Shown here one piece after another: positions 27,271 to 37,820 of a DNA stretch of 60,036 nt. Both the position numbers and the translations under genes were made by a program. The DNA is from a bacterium (GTDB lineage: Bacteria; Zhuqueibacterota; QNDG01; JAGLOF01), in the NCBI GenBank assembly GCA_023139105.1, contig JAGLOF010000022.1:1-60036 (forward strand), in the 5' to 3' direction. The number at the start of each line of letters is the position of its first letter. Position 1 is the stretch's first letter. The notes under the pieces were generated by a model. That model ran no database searches. It worked only from the letters and a program-made list of their open reading frames with translations, and was not told the origin of the DNA.

Positions 27271-29427
27271 ATGAATCGACTAATTATCTTCATAATGATA
27301 ATGTGCTCACAGGTGACACTGTATGCACAGCATTTATCATTAAAATGGACCAGTTTGACAGCTGTAAATGAAATACAGGATATATGTATCTCCGGGGATC
27401 GTATATGGGCGGCAACATCAGGAGGATTAAGATCATTCAATCAAATGAATGAACACCAGGATATCTGGACTAATACTGAGCATCTTACTTCAAATAATTT
27501 GCGCGTTGTTGCTCCTGATCTTGTCGGTGGAATCTGGATTGGGCATAATAATGGCATTATTCAACATTATGATCCCAAAGAAGACAGATGGTCTGATATA
27601 AGGGATTTCGAGAATCACCCTGTTCATAGCCTAATGCAGGCAGGTGATACCCTGTGGGTGGGGCTTGATATTGGTATAAGTCTCTATCTTCTTGACAGGG
27701 ATGAAGTAAAAGAAACTTATCGAAATCTTGGATCGCTGCCTGTGGACCTGCCGGTTCATTCATTAGTAATTTTCAATAATAAGATATGGGCAGCCACAGA
27801 TTACGGTATTGCTTCTGCAGATCTTTCTATAACAAATCTTCTGGACCCTGCATCGTGGAATGTATACACAGAAGATAGCGGACTTCTTCAGAAAGATATA
27901 TCCAAATTAGTAGCTACGTCAATGGGTATTGCAGCCGGTGGAAGTAAAGGAATCACCATACTGGATAATGAAGAGTGGGAGATTGTCTACCAAGGCGCAG
28001 TGTATGACCTCATAGCTCACTCTGAACTCCTTGTTGCTGCAACAGGACACGGAGTTAGAGAGTGGAATGGCAATCAGTGGGCATCGCTTGATAATAGCGG
28101 CCAAAGCATCCGACAATTGGGTTATATTGATAATGAGTACTATGGAAGCAAGAACAGGGGCTTTTTCAGGTTAAAAGCAGGAGTAACCGTATGGGAAGAA
28201 TTACCTGAAATCTCTTTGAATGGTAATCTTGTGTCCAGTATATCAAAGAATAGCAATGGAGACCTGTGGTGTACGCTGCGTGACGGCGGTATATCATCCA
28301 AACAGAATGAACAGTGGCAGGCTTATCATAAAGATAATTCTACGGAAATCACTCAAAATGACTGGTATGCATCTGCAATTGATCCGGCAGGAAATATCTG
28401 GACCGGCAGCTGGGGGCAAGGTGTAATAAAATTTTCTCCCGATGGAGAGATGACACTCTACAATTCAGATAACAGCGTTCTTTCAGGCATTTTCGGCAAT
28501 GCAAATTATGTAGTTATTACAAAGCTTTATGTTGATAAAGATGGAACACTATGGATATGTAATTATCGTGCTGACGATGGTAATCCTATTATTGCGGTTG
28601 ATTCTCAAGGGAATTGGACGGAATATGGATGGAGTGAAGGCATTGGATCAGATTTGGTAAGAGACATTGTTGAAGATGGATTCGGAAGAATGTGGATTGC
28701 CACGGAAATCGGATTGTATTGCTATGATGACCGCGGGACTCCGGCAAATATACAAGATGATGGTCAAATAATGTTCTTCACAACTGCACATGGTCTGGCG
28801 AGCAACAATGTCAAAGCCCTGAGTGCTGCACAGGACGGTACTATATATGCGGGTACTTCCGATGGCATAAATATGATCTTTGATACACAAATATCATCTA
28901 TTTACGGACTTCCCGTAAAATCTGTCAATACAATACTTATTGATGGTGCAGGAACATTGTGGGCGGGAACACTTGACGGTTTAGCCCATTTAGATCATCA
29001 AAGTTATACATGGACACTCTTTCAGACAGAAGATGGACTCGCCAATAATAATGTGAATACTTTGTCTATGGATTATGATCAGGGTATTTTGTATATTGGA
29101 ACAAATGGCGGACTCTCCATTGTCGAGACACCTTTTTCCCGTGCTTCAAAAACATTGGAAGATTTGAAGATTTATCCAAATCCATTTCTTCCCCATGAAC
29201 ATCATAACGTCACAATAGACAGAGTAGGAGAAAATGTAGCCGTGTCAATTTTTACATCCAGCGGTTATGAAGTAAGACATTTTGATGCAGCCGATATCTT
29301 TGGCAGTCGTTTGACATGGGATGGCAAGGATGATAAAGGACAGGAATTACCTTCGGGTATATACGTAGTAACAGGTGTTAATGATACTGGCAAGACCCAA
29401 AAGGGTGCATTAACATTAATTAGATAA
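27271..29427 (+). CDS. Secreted regulator-type propeller protein with FlgD/T9SS-like C-terminal domain
   Basis: A 718-residue protein with a signal peptide (IIFIMIMCSQVTLYA). About residues 25-625 form many regulator-propeller repeats, as in VNEIQDICISGDRIWAATSGGL, NLRVVAPDLVGGIWIGHNNGI and LASNNVKALSAAQDGTIYAGTS. The last 85 residues (KIYPNPFLPHEHHN .. TWDGKDDKGQELPSGIYVV) are the FlgD-like domain used as a type IX sorting signal or surface anchor in FCB bacteria. In two-component sensors these repeats sit outside the membrane; here no membrane or kinase part follows. Placement right after ribH puts it in the riboflavin transcript, with no obvious functional link. Confidence 0.82.
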   Translation: MNRLIIFIMIMCSQVTLYAQHLSLKWTSLTAVNEIQDICISGDRIWAATSGGLRSFNQMNEHQDIWTNTEHLTSNNLRVVAPDLVGGIWIGHNNGIIQHYDPKEDRWSDIRDFENHPVHSLMQAGDTLWVGLDIGISLYLLDRDEVKETYRNLGSLPVDLPVHSLVIFNNKIWAATDYGIASADLSITNLLDPASWNVYTEDSGLLQKDISKLVATSMGIAAGGSKGITILDNEEWEIVYQGAVYDLIAHSELLVAATGHGVREWNGNQWASLDNSGQSIRQLGYIDNEYYGSKNRGFFRLKAGVTVWEELPEISLNGNLVSSISKNSNGDLWCTLRDGGISSKQNEQWQAYHKDNSTEITQNDWYASAIDPAGNIWTGSWGQGVIKFSPDGEMTLYNSDNSVLSGIFGNANYVVITKLYVDKDGTLWICNYRADDGNPIIAVDSQGNWTEYGWSEGIGSDLVRDIVEDGFGRMWIATEIGLYCYDDRGTPANIQDDGQIMFFTTAHGLASNNVKALSAAQDGTIYAGTSDGINMIFDTQISSIYGLPVKSVNTILIDGAGTLWAGTLDGLAHLDHQSYTWTLFQTEDGLANNNVNTLSMDYDQGILYIGTNGGLSIVETPFSRASKTLEDLKIYPNPFLPHEHHNVTIDRVGENVAVSIFTSSGYEVRHFDAADIFGSRLTWDGKDDKGQELPSGIYVVTGVNDTGKTQKGALTLIR

Positions 29428-29449
29428 TAAAGTCAGGCAATTTTCAGGA

Positions 29450-31159
29450 ATGTTAAGAAAACTTTCTATCTCAAATTATGCGTTGATTGAATTACTTCAG
29501 CTGGAATTAGAACCGGGGCTTAATATAATTACCGGTGAAACCGGTGCAGGAAAATCAATAATTATAGGTGCCATACAATTATTATTGGGCGCAAGGGCCA
29601 AACCTCAAATTGTTAGAAGCGGTGCTTCCAAGCTGGTAATTGAAGGTGAATTTTTATTAAATGATACATTTGATATCTCCGGATTTGACGGGCAATTTGA
29701 TTGGTGGGACGATGGTCTGCTTCTAAGACGTGAAATCAATGCATCCGGAAGAAGCCGCTGTTTTATTAATGATTCTCCCATGTCACTTACCCAGATGGCT
29801 GCCATGGGGGATTTGCTTGTTGATCTCCATGGACAACATGACCATCAAAGTCTGTTGAAAGCCGCATATCACGGCACTTACCTTGACGCCTTTGGCATTG
29901 ACCTCAAGATTCGAACTAATATGTCAGAAACCTTTAAGCAGTTCAAAGAGGCAGATACTGCTTATAAGAACTTTCTTGCCGAAGAAATTGAAATGCGTGA
30001 AAAGCATGACTTTTTACAATTTCAGCTGCGCGAGATTCAAGAAGTACACCCCGAACCAGATGAAGAGGAATCTTTACTCAAAGAAGAGCGCATTTTAAGC
30101 AATAGCGAAAAGATATTTGAACTGGTTGCAATGATATCCGGGCAGCTCTATGATGATCAGAATGCTGTTACACCGAAACTCTCGTATTTTGAAGAATCAC
30201 TCTCTCGTCTCAAGAATATTGATGAGCAATTTGACATCTGGTCAAAACAGTGCGAGAGTGCGCGTATTCAGCTTGAAGAGCTGGTAACAGAACTCCAATC
30301 TTTCGCCTCCAGGATTGATTTTGATCCCGAGAGACTTGAAAGTCTGCGTCTGCGTCTTGGTTCCTTTTCCACACTGAAAAAGAAGTATGGCAGATCAATA
30401 AAAGATGTTCTGGACATGCAGCAGCGAATTCAGTCTGATCTGAATCAAATAGAACATGTTGATGAACATTTGGAGAATTTAAAGCACGAGAGATCAACTA
30501 CAAGAGAACGGTTGATCATTGCAGCTGAAGAACTCTCAAGATTACGAAAAGTATCGGCAAAAACTCTTGAACGTTCAACAATCACTATATTAAAACAACT
30601 TGGACTCGAACAGGCACAATTTTCAATAAAAATTGATCCGAGATACTCTGATCAGGGAAATATACGGCACGACGGACAACGTGTTATTGCTGATGCAAAC
30701 GGTATGGACCGTATTCAATTTTATGTAAGTTTGAATATTGGTCAGGAACTGGCTCCTCTGGATAAAGTTGCTTCAGGTGGTGAGATATCACGGATTATGT
30801 TGGCCCTGAAAAGTGCCCTTGCAAAGGCAGATCAAATACCGGTTCTCATTTTTGATGAAATAGATTCGGGTATATCAGGTCGTATTGGTCGTATTGTCGG
30901 CAGGCGCCTGGAAGAACTTGCTACACAACATCAAATATTGTGTATCACACATCTGCCTCAGATTGCATCAATGGGGGATAGTCATTTTCAGGTCTTAAAA
31001 ACTACACAAAATAATGAAGCGATTACTTCATTGCGAACGTTAAGCAGTGAAGAGCGTGTTCACGAGATTGCCAAGCTACTGGCTGGAAACGCAATAACCG
31101 AGCAATCTCTTGAGAGCGCACGGGAACTTTTAGAGAAGGTTGATATTATATGTTCATAA
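29450..31159 (+). CDS. recN: DNA repair protein RecN
   Basis: A 569-residue SMC-like ATPase acting in double-strand break repair. The N-terminus has LRKLSISNYALIE and the Walker A site ITGETGAGKSIIIGA; LVDLHGQHDHQSLL is a RecN signature. A central coiled coil (about residues 155-370) is followed by the ABC signature DKVASGGEISRIMLALK and Walker B LIFDEIDSGISG. Full length. It overlaps murA by 10 bases and lies 22 bp after the propeller gene. Confidence 0.95.
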   Translation: MLRKLSISNYALIELLQLELEPGLNIITGETGAGKSIIIGAIQLLLGARAKPQIVRSGASKLVIEGEFLLNDTFDISGFDGQFDWWDDGLLLRREINASGRSRCFINDSPMSLTQMAAMGDLLVDLHGQHDHQSLLKAAYHGTYLDAFGIDLKIRTNMSETFKQFKEADTAYKNFLAEEIEMREKHDFLQFQLREIQEVHPEPDEEESLLKEERILSNSEKIFELVAMISGQLYDDQNAVTPKLSYFEESLSRLKNIDEQFDIWSKQCESARIQLEELVTELQSFASRIDFDPERLESLRLRLGSFSTLKKKYGRSIKDVLDMQQRIQSDLNQIEHVDEHLENLKHERSTTRERLIIAAEELSRLRKVSAKTLERSTITILKQLGLEQAQFSIKIDPRYSDQGNIRHDGQRVIADANGMDRIQFYVSLNIGQELAPLDKVASGGEISRIMLALKSALAKADQIPVLIFDEIDSGISGRIGRIVGRRLEELATQHQILCITHLPQIASMGDSHFQVLKTTQNNEAITSLRTLSSEERVHEIAKLLAGNAITEQSLESARELLEKVDIICS

Positions 31160-32424
31160 TGGATAAACTTGTTGTAGAAGGTGGCAAAGCACTAAAAGGC
31201 AATATTTCTGTCAGCGGTGCCAAGAATGCAGTATTGCCAATGATGGCATGTACATTTTTAGCAGAGGGGCAATATCGACTTGATAATGTACCCATGTTGA
31301 AAGATGTAAAGACCATGTCTAAATTATTGGAAAATATGGGTGCTGATGTTTCCTTGAAGGAAAACTCAATTGCTATTAAAACTAATGGCCATACAAAATT
31401 GGAAGCACCATATGAATTAGTTAAAACTATGCGTGCCTCAATATATGTATTGGGACCGCTTTTGGCCAGACATGGCTACGCCAAGGTCTCACTTCCCGGT
31501 GGTTGTGCATGGGGCCCGCGTCCTGTCAATCTGCATATAGAAGGTATGCGAAAGATGGGCGCAGACATAAAAATTGAAAAAGGCTATATAATTGCCAAAG
31601 CAAGGCGTTTAAAGGGTGCACATATATCGTTTGATATTCCCAGTGTGGGTGCTACAGGAAACCTGTTAATGGCAGCCACTTTGGCTAAAGGGCGTACAAT
31701 TATTGAAAATGCAGCCAAAGAGCCCGAAATTTCAGCCACAGCCAAATTTTTAAATGCAATGGGTGCAAAGATTGAAGGTATTGGTACAGATCAATTAATT
31801 ATTGACGGAACGGATTCATTGCATCCGGCAGATGAGTCTGTAATTGCAGACAGAATTGAAGCCGGCACGTTTATGATTGCGGCATTGATAACCGGTGGTG
31901 ATATAACGCTTGAGAATGTAGATCCCCATCATGTTGCTGCAATCAGCACCAAGATGGCAGATGCAGGTGCAATAGTCACAGAAGGCCCTAATTGGATCAA
32001 TATACACTCAAAAGGCAGGATTAAACCTGTTGATATGACCACAGCTGTCTATCCTGGCTTTCCAACTGATATGCAAGCTCAATGGATGGCATTAATGAGT
32101 ATTGCAAAAGGATCTTCAATTATTACTGACAGTGTATTCCTGGACAGATTTACACATGTTGCAGAACTCAAACGCTTAGGTGCAGATATCACCCTGGATC
32201 ATAATGTTGCTGTTATAAAAGGAACATCACATCTTTCAGGTGCGCCTGTAATGTCTACTGATTTAAGGGCATCCGCATCTCTAATTTTAGCGGGACTTGT
32301 TGCAAAAGGCCAGACAGATGTCTCTCGAGTCTATCACATTGACAGGGGTTATGAGAAAATTGAAAAAAAATTACAGGGGCTTGGTGCAAAAATATGGCGT
32401 ACAAATGAACAATTAATTACTTGA
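31150..32424 (+). CDS. murA: UDP-N-acetylglucosamine 1-carboxyvinyltransferase
   Basis: A 424-residue enzyme for the first committed step of peptidoglycan synthesis, transferring enolpyruvate to UDP-GlcNAc. SVSGAKNAVLPMMA carries the catalytic Lys region, and the loop LPGGCAWGPRPVNLH holds C119, the residue modified by fosfomycin in sensitive enzymes. The C-terminal DLRASASLILAGL block is typical. The ATG at 31150 overlaps the recN end and has AGAAGG 12 bases upstream; an in-frame ATG at 31159 is an alternative start. Confidence 0.95.
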   Translation: MFIMDKLVVEGGKALKGNISVSGAKNAVLPMMACTFLAEGQYRLDNVPMLKDVKTMSKLLENMGADVSLKENSIAIKTNGHTKLEAPYELVKTMRASIYVLGPLLARHGYAKVSLPGGCAWGPRPVNLHIEGMRKMGADIKIEKGYIIAKARRLKGAHISFDIPSVGATGNLLMAATLAKGRTIIENAAKEPEISATAKFLNAMGAKIEGIGTDQLIIDGTDSLHPADESVIADRIEAGTFMIAALITGGDITLENVDPHHVAAISTKMADAGAIVTEGPNWINIHSKGRIKPVDMTTAVYPGFPTDMQAQWMALMSIAKGSSIITDSVFLDRFTHVAELKRLGADITLDHNVAVIKGTSHLSGAPVMSTDLRASASLILAGLVAKGQTDVSRVYHIDRGYEKIEKKLQGLGAKIWRTNEQLIT

Positions 32425-32555
32425 TATGATTTTCAATTAATTCAGGTTTCGTTGTACATTAAGGATAAATTTTTGCGAATCCATACATACGGCAAGCGCA
32501 CCTGGTAAATTCGGTTAAAAATATTTTTTCCATCCTTTAATTGTACAAAAATACA

Positions 32556-32583
32556 TTGTCAAAGCTTTGTGCATAAATAATAT
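32556..32583 (+). promoter_or_regulatory. Probable dnaE promoter
   Basis: TTGTCA (32556-32561), a 16-base spacer and TAATAT (32578-32583), about 40 bases before the dnaE start. Nothing else is visible in the 200-bp murA-dnaE gap. Confidence 0.45.
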
Positions 32584-32623
32584 ATACGTGCATCTGGCGT
32601 AGCAAGGAGATTTACTTAGAATT

Positions 32624-35600
32624 ATGTCTTTTGTTCATCTACATAACCATACACAATATAGCCTGCTTGACGGCGCAATAAGGATAAAAGACTTCATTGA
32701 AGCAACAAAAAAGCTTGATATGTCGGCAGTTGCAATGACAGATCATGGCAATATGTTTGGAACAATTCCATTTTATCAGGGCATGAAAAAGGCAGGTATT
32801 AAACCTATAATTGGTTTTGAAGCATATGTAGCACCCCGTTCCCGTCTAGACAAAGAGGGTGGCCTGAAAGCTGGCCCTAATAATCACCATCTGATTCTCC
32901 TGGCCCGAAATCTTGATGGTTATAGAAATTTGATGAAACTAAGTTCCATCGGTTACACTCAAGGGTTCTATTATAAACCTCGCATTGATCGTGAAGTTCT
33001 GGAAAAACATTCAAAAGGATTAATCTGCCTATCTGCCTGCATTAAGGGTGAAGTCCCCTGGAAAATAATACAAAATGATTATGAAGGCGCAAAAAAAGAT
33101 GCCATCTATTACAGAGAGCTTTTTGGTGACAACTACTATCTTGAGATTCAGGATCATGGCATTCCGGAAGAAAAAATTGCAATTAAGGGATTAATTAATC
33201 TCTCAAAAGATCTTGATATACCTTTGGTTGCCACAAATGATTGTCACTACTTGAAGCGTGAATACTCAGTCGCTCAAGATATATTAATTTGTATTCAAAC
33301 AGGTAAAGATTATGATGATCCGCGTCGTCTTAAATTCTCTACTGATGAACTTTACTTCAAATCAGAAGAGGAGATGAACGACGTTTTTCCGGAAATACCC
33401 GAAGCCCTGGCTATAACTGCAGAAATAGCAGATAAATGCGATGTCACCCTTGATTTTGACTCATATCATCTACCGGTTTTTCAAATTCCCGAGGCAGTTA
33501 AAGCTGCAAACCTGGATGAATATCTTGAAGAACTTGCCATAGAAGGAATGCATAAACGCTATTCGGAGATCACACCTGAGCTTGAAGAAAGGTTGCACTT
33601 CGAACTGGACATTATAAAAAAGATGGGCTTCCCCGGATATTTTTTAATTACAATGGATTTTATCAAGTATGCAAGGGATAACGGTATTCCTGTTGGGCCG
33701 GGACGTGGATCAGCAGCAGGTAGTCTTGTCAGTTACTGTACTGAAATTACAAATGTAGATCCCATACGCTACGGGCTTCTGTTTGAACGTTTTTTAAATC
33801 CGGAACGTGTTTCCATGCCCGATATTGATATTGATTTCTGCTATGAACAGCGGGAAAATGTAATTGATTATGTACGTGAAAAATATGGTCATGATAATGT
33901 AACACAGATCATTACTTTTGGTTCGATGAATGCAAGGGGAGTAATTAGAGATGTTGGGCGTGTGCTGCAAATACCATATAGTAATGTAGACGCCATATCC
34001 AAACTAATCCCTACTCAGCCTGGAACAACACTAAATGACGCATATACGAAAGTAAAAGAATTTAAGGATGTCATTAATTCTGATGAGAGACATCGTCTGC
34101 TCTATGATACGGCAATTGTTCTTGAAGGTCTGTCCAGACATGCCTCTACACATGCTGCCGGAGTTGTAATAGCACCGGGCGATCTTACAGATTATATCCC
34201 GCTCTACAAGCAGCCCCAGGGTGACCTTACCACGCAGTTTGCCATGAAAGCTGTAGAAGAAATAGGTCTCTTGAAGATGGACTTTCTGGGTCTCAGAACT
34301 TTGACAGTTATTGATCATGCCATCAAAGCCCTTAAAGAAAAAGACATCAATATAAATATTGACGAAATACCACTTGACGATTCAGATACTTTTGATATCT
34401 TTGCAAATGGTGAAACAATTGGCATATTTCAATTTGAATCCAGCGGTATGCGTGAATATTTACGCAAATTAAAGCCCGATTGTATTGAAGACCTTACAGC
34501 CATGAACGCTCTGTACCGCCCCGGTCCAATGGATTGGATTGATGATTTTATTGACAGAAAACAGGAACGTGTGCCAGTTGAGTATCTTCATCCTTTAATG
34601 GAAGAAGTGCTAAAAGAAACATATGGCATAATTGTTTATCAGGAACAAGTAATGCAAATTGCTGCCAGGCTTGGCGGTTTTTCACTTGGAAAAGCAGATG
34701 TTCTGCGTAAAGCTATGGGTAAAAAAATAGCATCTCTGATGGCTGAACAAAAAATAGAATTTATAAAAGGTGCTGCTGAAAAAAATATTCCTGAAAATGA
34801 TGCTAAAGAAATCTTTGCTATGATTGATAAATTTGCAGGTTATGGTTTTAATAAGTCTCATGCTACCTGCTATTCAATTGTAGCCTATCAGACAGCATAT
34901 TTGAAAGCTCATCATCCTGCTGAATTTATGGCGGCCAACCTCACCAGTGAGATGGGCAATTCTGATCGGGTTGTAATATTGATCGATGAATGCAAACGTA
35001 TGGGTATTGATGTGCTTCCTCCTGATATCAATAAAAGCGGCTCAACTTTCATTGCCGAAGATTCAGTGATTCGTTTTGGTCTCTGTGCTGTTAAAAATAT
35101 CGGATTAAATGCTATTCAGGCTATTATTGTAGGCAGAGAAAAAGTATCTCAATTTAAAACGCTCTTTGATTTTTGTAAAAATATTAATCTTCGGCAAGTA
35201 AATCGCAAGGTAATTGAGTCTTTAATTCAAGTAGGAGCTATGGATTCTCTTAAAGGACATAGAGCTCAATTACTGGGATCAGTTGATGTTGGTATCAATT
35301 ATGGACAGGCAATTCAACAGCAAGAGGGAATGGGGCAATATTCAATGTTCGGAGAAGGATCAGGACAAGAAGAGGCACTAATACCTCTTCTTGTTAATCT
35401 ACCGGCCTGGACCAGCATTGACATGCTTCAGCGCGAGAAAGATCTGATCGGTATTTATGTTTCCGGGCATCCATTACAGGAATTTAAAGATGAAATAGAA
35501 GCTTTTGCCAGACCGGTAATCAGCCATTTGTCCGAGTCGCCAACAGGACTCAAAGTAATGATTTGCGGATTGATTAATGATCTTCAGACCAGACTTGATC

Positions 35601-36052
35601 GTAAAAATAATACTATGGCCTTCTTTAATCTGGAAGATTTTTCTGGTTCTGTTCGTGTACTAACTTTTTCTTCAATATATGAAAATTTCCGCGATGCAAT
35701 TCAAGCTGATAATATGGTAATGGTGCGTGGTAAACTGGACAGACGTGACGGAAGAGAAGGTTTTACTATATTAGCAGATGAGATAATTCCTCTTGCCCAG
35801 GTAAGGGATAAGTTTGCGAAACGACTTTCTATTACAATGTCTGCAGATTCATTGAACGATGATGATATTGACCGCATTCATATGCTATTGAACAGGAATC
35901 CAGGAACATGCCGCATTTTAATCTGTGTGAAAACTGAAAAAGGGCAAGAGATATTAATGCGCTCAAAAACTGTCAGTACACACCCTTCTCCTGAGCTGAT
36001 TCGGGATTTAAGAGAAATTCTTGGCCATGATAATGTTTGGATTGAAGGATAG
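32624..36052 (+). CDS. dnaE: DNA polymerase III subunit alpha
   Basis: A 1142-residue replicative polymerase. The N-terminal PHP domain starts FVHLHNHTQYSLLDGA and continues AMTDHGNMFGT. The polymerase active site has GPGRGSAAGSLVSYC and the Asp cluster PDIDIDFCYEQR; KMDFLGLRTLTVID supplies the third Asp. Helix-hairpin-helix and OB-fold regions fill the C-terminus (about residues 970-1080, VMICGLINDLQTRLD). The PHP metal-binding residues look intact, so proofreading is possible. The AAGGAG upstream of the ATG is 14 bases away, an unusually long spacing. Confidence 0.97.
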   Translation: MSFVHLHNHTQYSLLDGAIRIKDFIEATKKLDMSAVAMTDHGNMFGTIPFYQGMKKAGIKPIIGFEAYVAPRSRLDKEGGLKAGPNNHHLILLARNLDGYRNLMKLSSIGYTQGFYYKPRIDREVLEKHSKGLICLSACIKGEVPWKIIQNDYEGAKKDAIYYRELFGDNYYLEIQDHGIPEEKIAIKGLINLSKDLDIPLVATNDCHYLKREYSVAQDILICIQTGKDYDDPRRLKFSTDELYFKSEEEMNDVFPEIPEALAITAEIADKCDVTLDFDSYHLPVFQIPEAVKAANLDEYLEELAIEGMHKRYSEITPELEERLHFELDIIKKMGFPGYFLITMDFIKYARDNGIPVGPGRGSAAGSLVSYCTEITNVDPIRYGLLFERFLNPERVSMPDIDIDFCYEQRENVIDYVREKYGHDNVTQIITFGSMNARGVIRDVGRVLQIPYSNVDAISKLIPTQPGTTLNDAYTKVKEFKDVINSDERHRLLYDTAIVLEGLSRHASTHAAGVVIAPGDLTDYIPLYKQPQGDLTTQFAMKAVEEIGLLKMDFLGLRTLTVIDHAIKALKEKDININIDEIPLDDSDTFDIFANGETIGIFQFESSGMREYLRKLKPDCIEDLTAMNALYRPGPMDWIDDFIDRKQERVPVEYLHPLMEEVLKETYGIIVYQEQVMQIAARLGGFSLGKADVLRKAMGKKIASLMAEQKIEFIKGAAEKNIPENDAKEIFAMIDKFAGYGFNKSHATCYSIVAYQTAYLKAHHPAEFMAANLTSEMGNSDRVVILIDECKRMGIDVLPPDINKSGSTFIAEDSVIRFGLCAVKNIGLNAIQAIIVGREKVSQFKTLFDFCKNINLRQVNRKVIESLIQVGAMDSLKGHRAQLLGSVDVGINYGQAIQQQEGMGQYSMFGEGSGQEEALIPLLVNLPAWTSIDMLQREKDLIGIYVSGHPLQEFKDEIEAFARPVISHLSESPTGLKVMICGLINDLQTRLDRKNNTMAFFNLEDFSGSVRVLTFSSIYENFRDAIQADNMVMVRGKLDRRDGREGFTILADEIIPLAQVRDKFAKRLSITMSADSLNDDDIDRIHMLLNRNPGTCRILICVKTEKGQEILMRSKTVSTHPSPELIRDLREILGHDNVWIEG

Positions 36053-36081
36053 ATAGAACTATAAGATTATTCCCCGTTGTT

Positions 36082-36117
36082 TTCCCTTTGTCTTAACTTT
36101 AGAACAAAGGGAATTTT
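36082..36117 (+). terminator. Intrinsic terminator after dnaE
   Basis: A perfect 10-bp stem (TTCCCTTTGT with ACAAAGGGAA) with a 12-base loop, followed by TTTT. The remaining 240 bp before gcvPB are AT-rich, with no gene and no riboswitch I can recognise. Confidence 0.85.
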
Positions 36118-36356
36118 AAATCTGATTATTTTGAATTATACTTAAAGCATGATATTTAAATTCACAAAATCCAAGATAATCACAGATAATTTTAATTGAT
36201 ACTTGCCTGTTTTTTTATTATGTTATAAGGTTTAAAAAAACTGATAAGAGCATTCGGGAACCTTGTATTCGAAAATACTAACTTGTGCATTATTTTTACA
36301 TATGAAACTTCTTGAATGAAATTAATTAATTAATTTTTTTATATCGGAGACCAGAC

Positions 36357-37811
36357 ATGTCAGAACCTCTCCTTTTTGAACTTAGTTCGCACGGACGTAC
36401 AGGCTTTAGTCTCTCTTGTTTGGACGTACCAGAAAAAAATATTGATACAATAATCCCTGCACAATTCCAGAGAACTGCTGCTGCAGATTTGCCTGAATTG
36501 AGTGAAATGGATGTTATGAGGCATTTTGTTCATCTGTCATCCTTGAATCACCATGTTGATAAGGGATTTTATCCTCTTGGTTCCTGTACCATGAAGTATA
36601 ATCCGAAAATTAATGAAACACTTTCAAGAACTGAAAGTTTTGCAGCCACGCATCCATTTCAGGAAGAGGCTGAAGTACCCGGTGCCTTGCAGTTAATTGG
36701 TGAACTGGCTGAATATCTTGCTGAAATCACAGGTATGGATGATGTGACAATGCAACCGGCAGCTGGAGCTCATGGTGAGATGACGGGTATTAAAATTATG
36801 CGGGCATATCATGAGGCAAATGGTAATCCGCGTCATAAAATTATTATGCCTGATTCTGCACATGGTACAAATCCAGCCAGTGCAACTATATCCGGTTATC
36901 AGACTGTTCAGATACGATCTACACCTGAGGGCCTTGTTGATATTAAAGATTTAAAAGAGCATCTGGATGAAGATGTTGCAGGTTTCATGCTTACTAATCC
37001 GAATACTCTTGGATTATTTGAATCACAGATACTTGAAATTGCCGAATTAGTTCATGGTGTTGGTGCATTATTGTATATGGATGGTGCCAATTTGAATGCC
37101 CTGATGGGATTGGTTCGTCCTGGTGATATAGGGTTTGATATAATGCATTTTAATCTCCATAAGACATTTTCAACTCCTCATGGAGGTGGAGGCCCGGGAT
37201 CAGGTCCGGTTGGCGTTAAAGCTCATCTATCCAAATATTTGCCATCACCCGTTGTTGTTAATAAAGACGGCCAATATAGACTGGACGATGATAGACCCGA
37301 TTCAATTGGCAAGATATCCGGTTTTTATGGCAATTTCGGTGTCATGATAAGAGCATATATTTATATTCGTATGCTAGGTGCCAAAGGCCTCAAGAGAGTT
37401 TCTACAACAGCAATACTAAACGCCAACTATCTCATGCGCATTCTTGAAAAAACTTTTTTACTACCTCATAAGCAACATGCCATGCATGAATTTGTTTTAT
37501 CGGGAGACTGGCAGCTAGAGAAAGGGGTCAAAACTCTGGATATAGCTAAACGTCTTCTTGATTATGGAATTCACGCACCAACAGTTTATTTTCCTTTGAT
37601 TGTTCATGAAGCCATGATGATTGAACCAACAGAAACCGAATCAAAAGAGACTCTTGACTATTTTGCAGAAACTATGATTGCAATTGCGAAAGAAGTCGAT
37701 GAGAATCCTGAGATCCTCCATGAAGCACCTGTTAATACACCTGTTTCTCGTCTTGATGAGGGCCTTGCGGCACGAAATCTCAATGTAAAATATGTTGCTG
37801 ACGCTCAATAG
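36357..37811 (+). CDS. gcvPB: Glycine dehydrogenase (decarboxylating), subunit 2
   Basis: A 484-residue PLP-dependent subunit of the split P-protein of the glycine cleavage system. Diagnostic blocks are [35 protein letters not shown] and the PLP-Lys region [23 protein letters not shown] lies 8 bases before the ATG. Subunit 1 (gcvPA), gcvT and gcvH are not next to it, so the system is dispersed. The E3 partner could be the lpdA product at 16 kb. Confidence 0.95.
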   Translation: MSEPLLFELSSHGRTGFSLSCLDVPEKNIDTIIPAQFQRTAAADLPELSEMDVMRHFVHLSSLNHHVDKGFYPLGSCTMKYNPKINETLSRTESFAATHPFQEEAEVPGALQLIGELAEYLAEITGMDDVTMQPAAGAHGEMTGIKIMRAYHEANGNPRHKIIMPDSAHGTNPASATISGYQTVQIRSTPEGLVDIKDLKEHLDEDVAGFMLTNPNTLGLFESQILEIAELVHGVGALLYMDGANLNALMGLVRPGDIGFDIMHFNLHKTFSTPHGGGGPGSGPVGVKAHLSKYLPSPVVVNKDGQYRLDDDRPDSIGKISGFYGNFGVMIRAYIYIRMLGAKGLKRVSTTAILNANYLMRILEKTFLLPHKQHAMHEFVLSGDWQLEKGVKTLDIAKRLLDYGIHAPTVYFPLIVHEAMMIEPTETESKETLDYFAETMIAIAKEVDENPEILHEAPVNTPVSRLDEGLAARNLNVKYVADAQ

Positions 37812-37820
37812 CGCGTCATT

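Noticed and set aside
36118-36356. Glycine riboswitch before gcvPB
   Set aside because: The region is AT-rich, and I could not find the conserved glycine aptamer strings.
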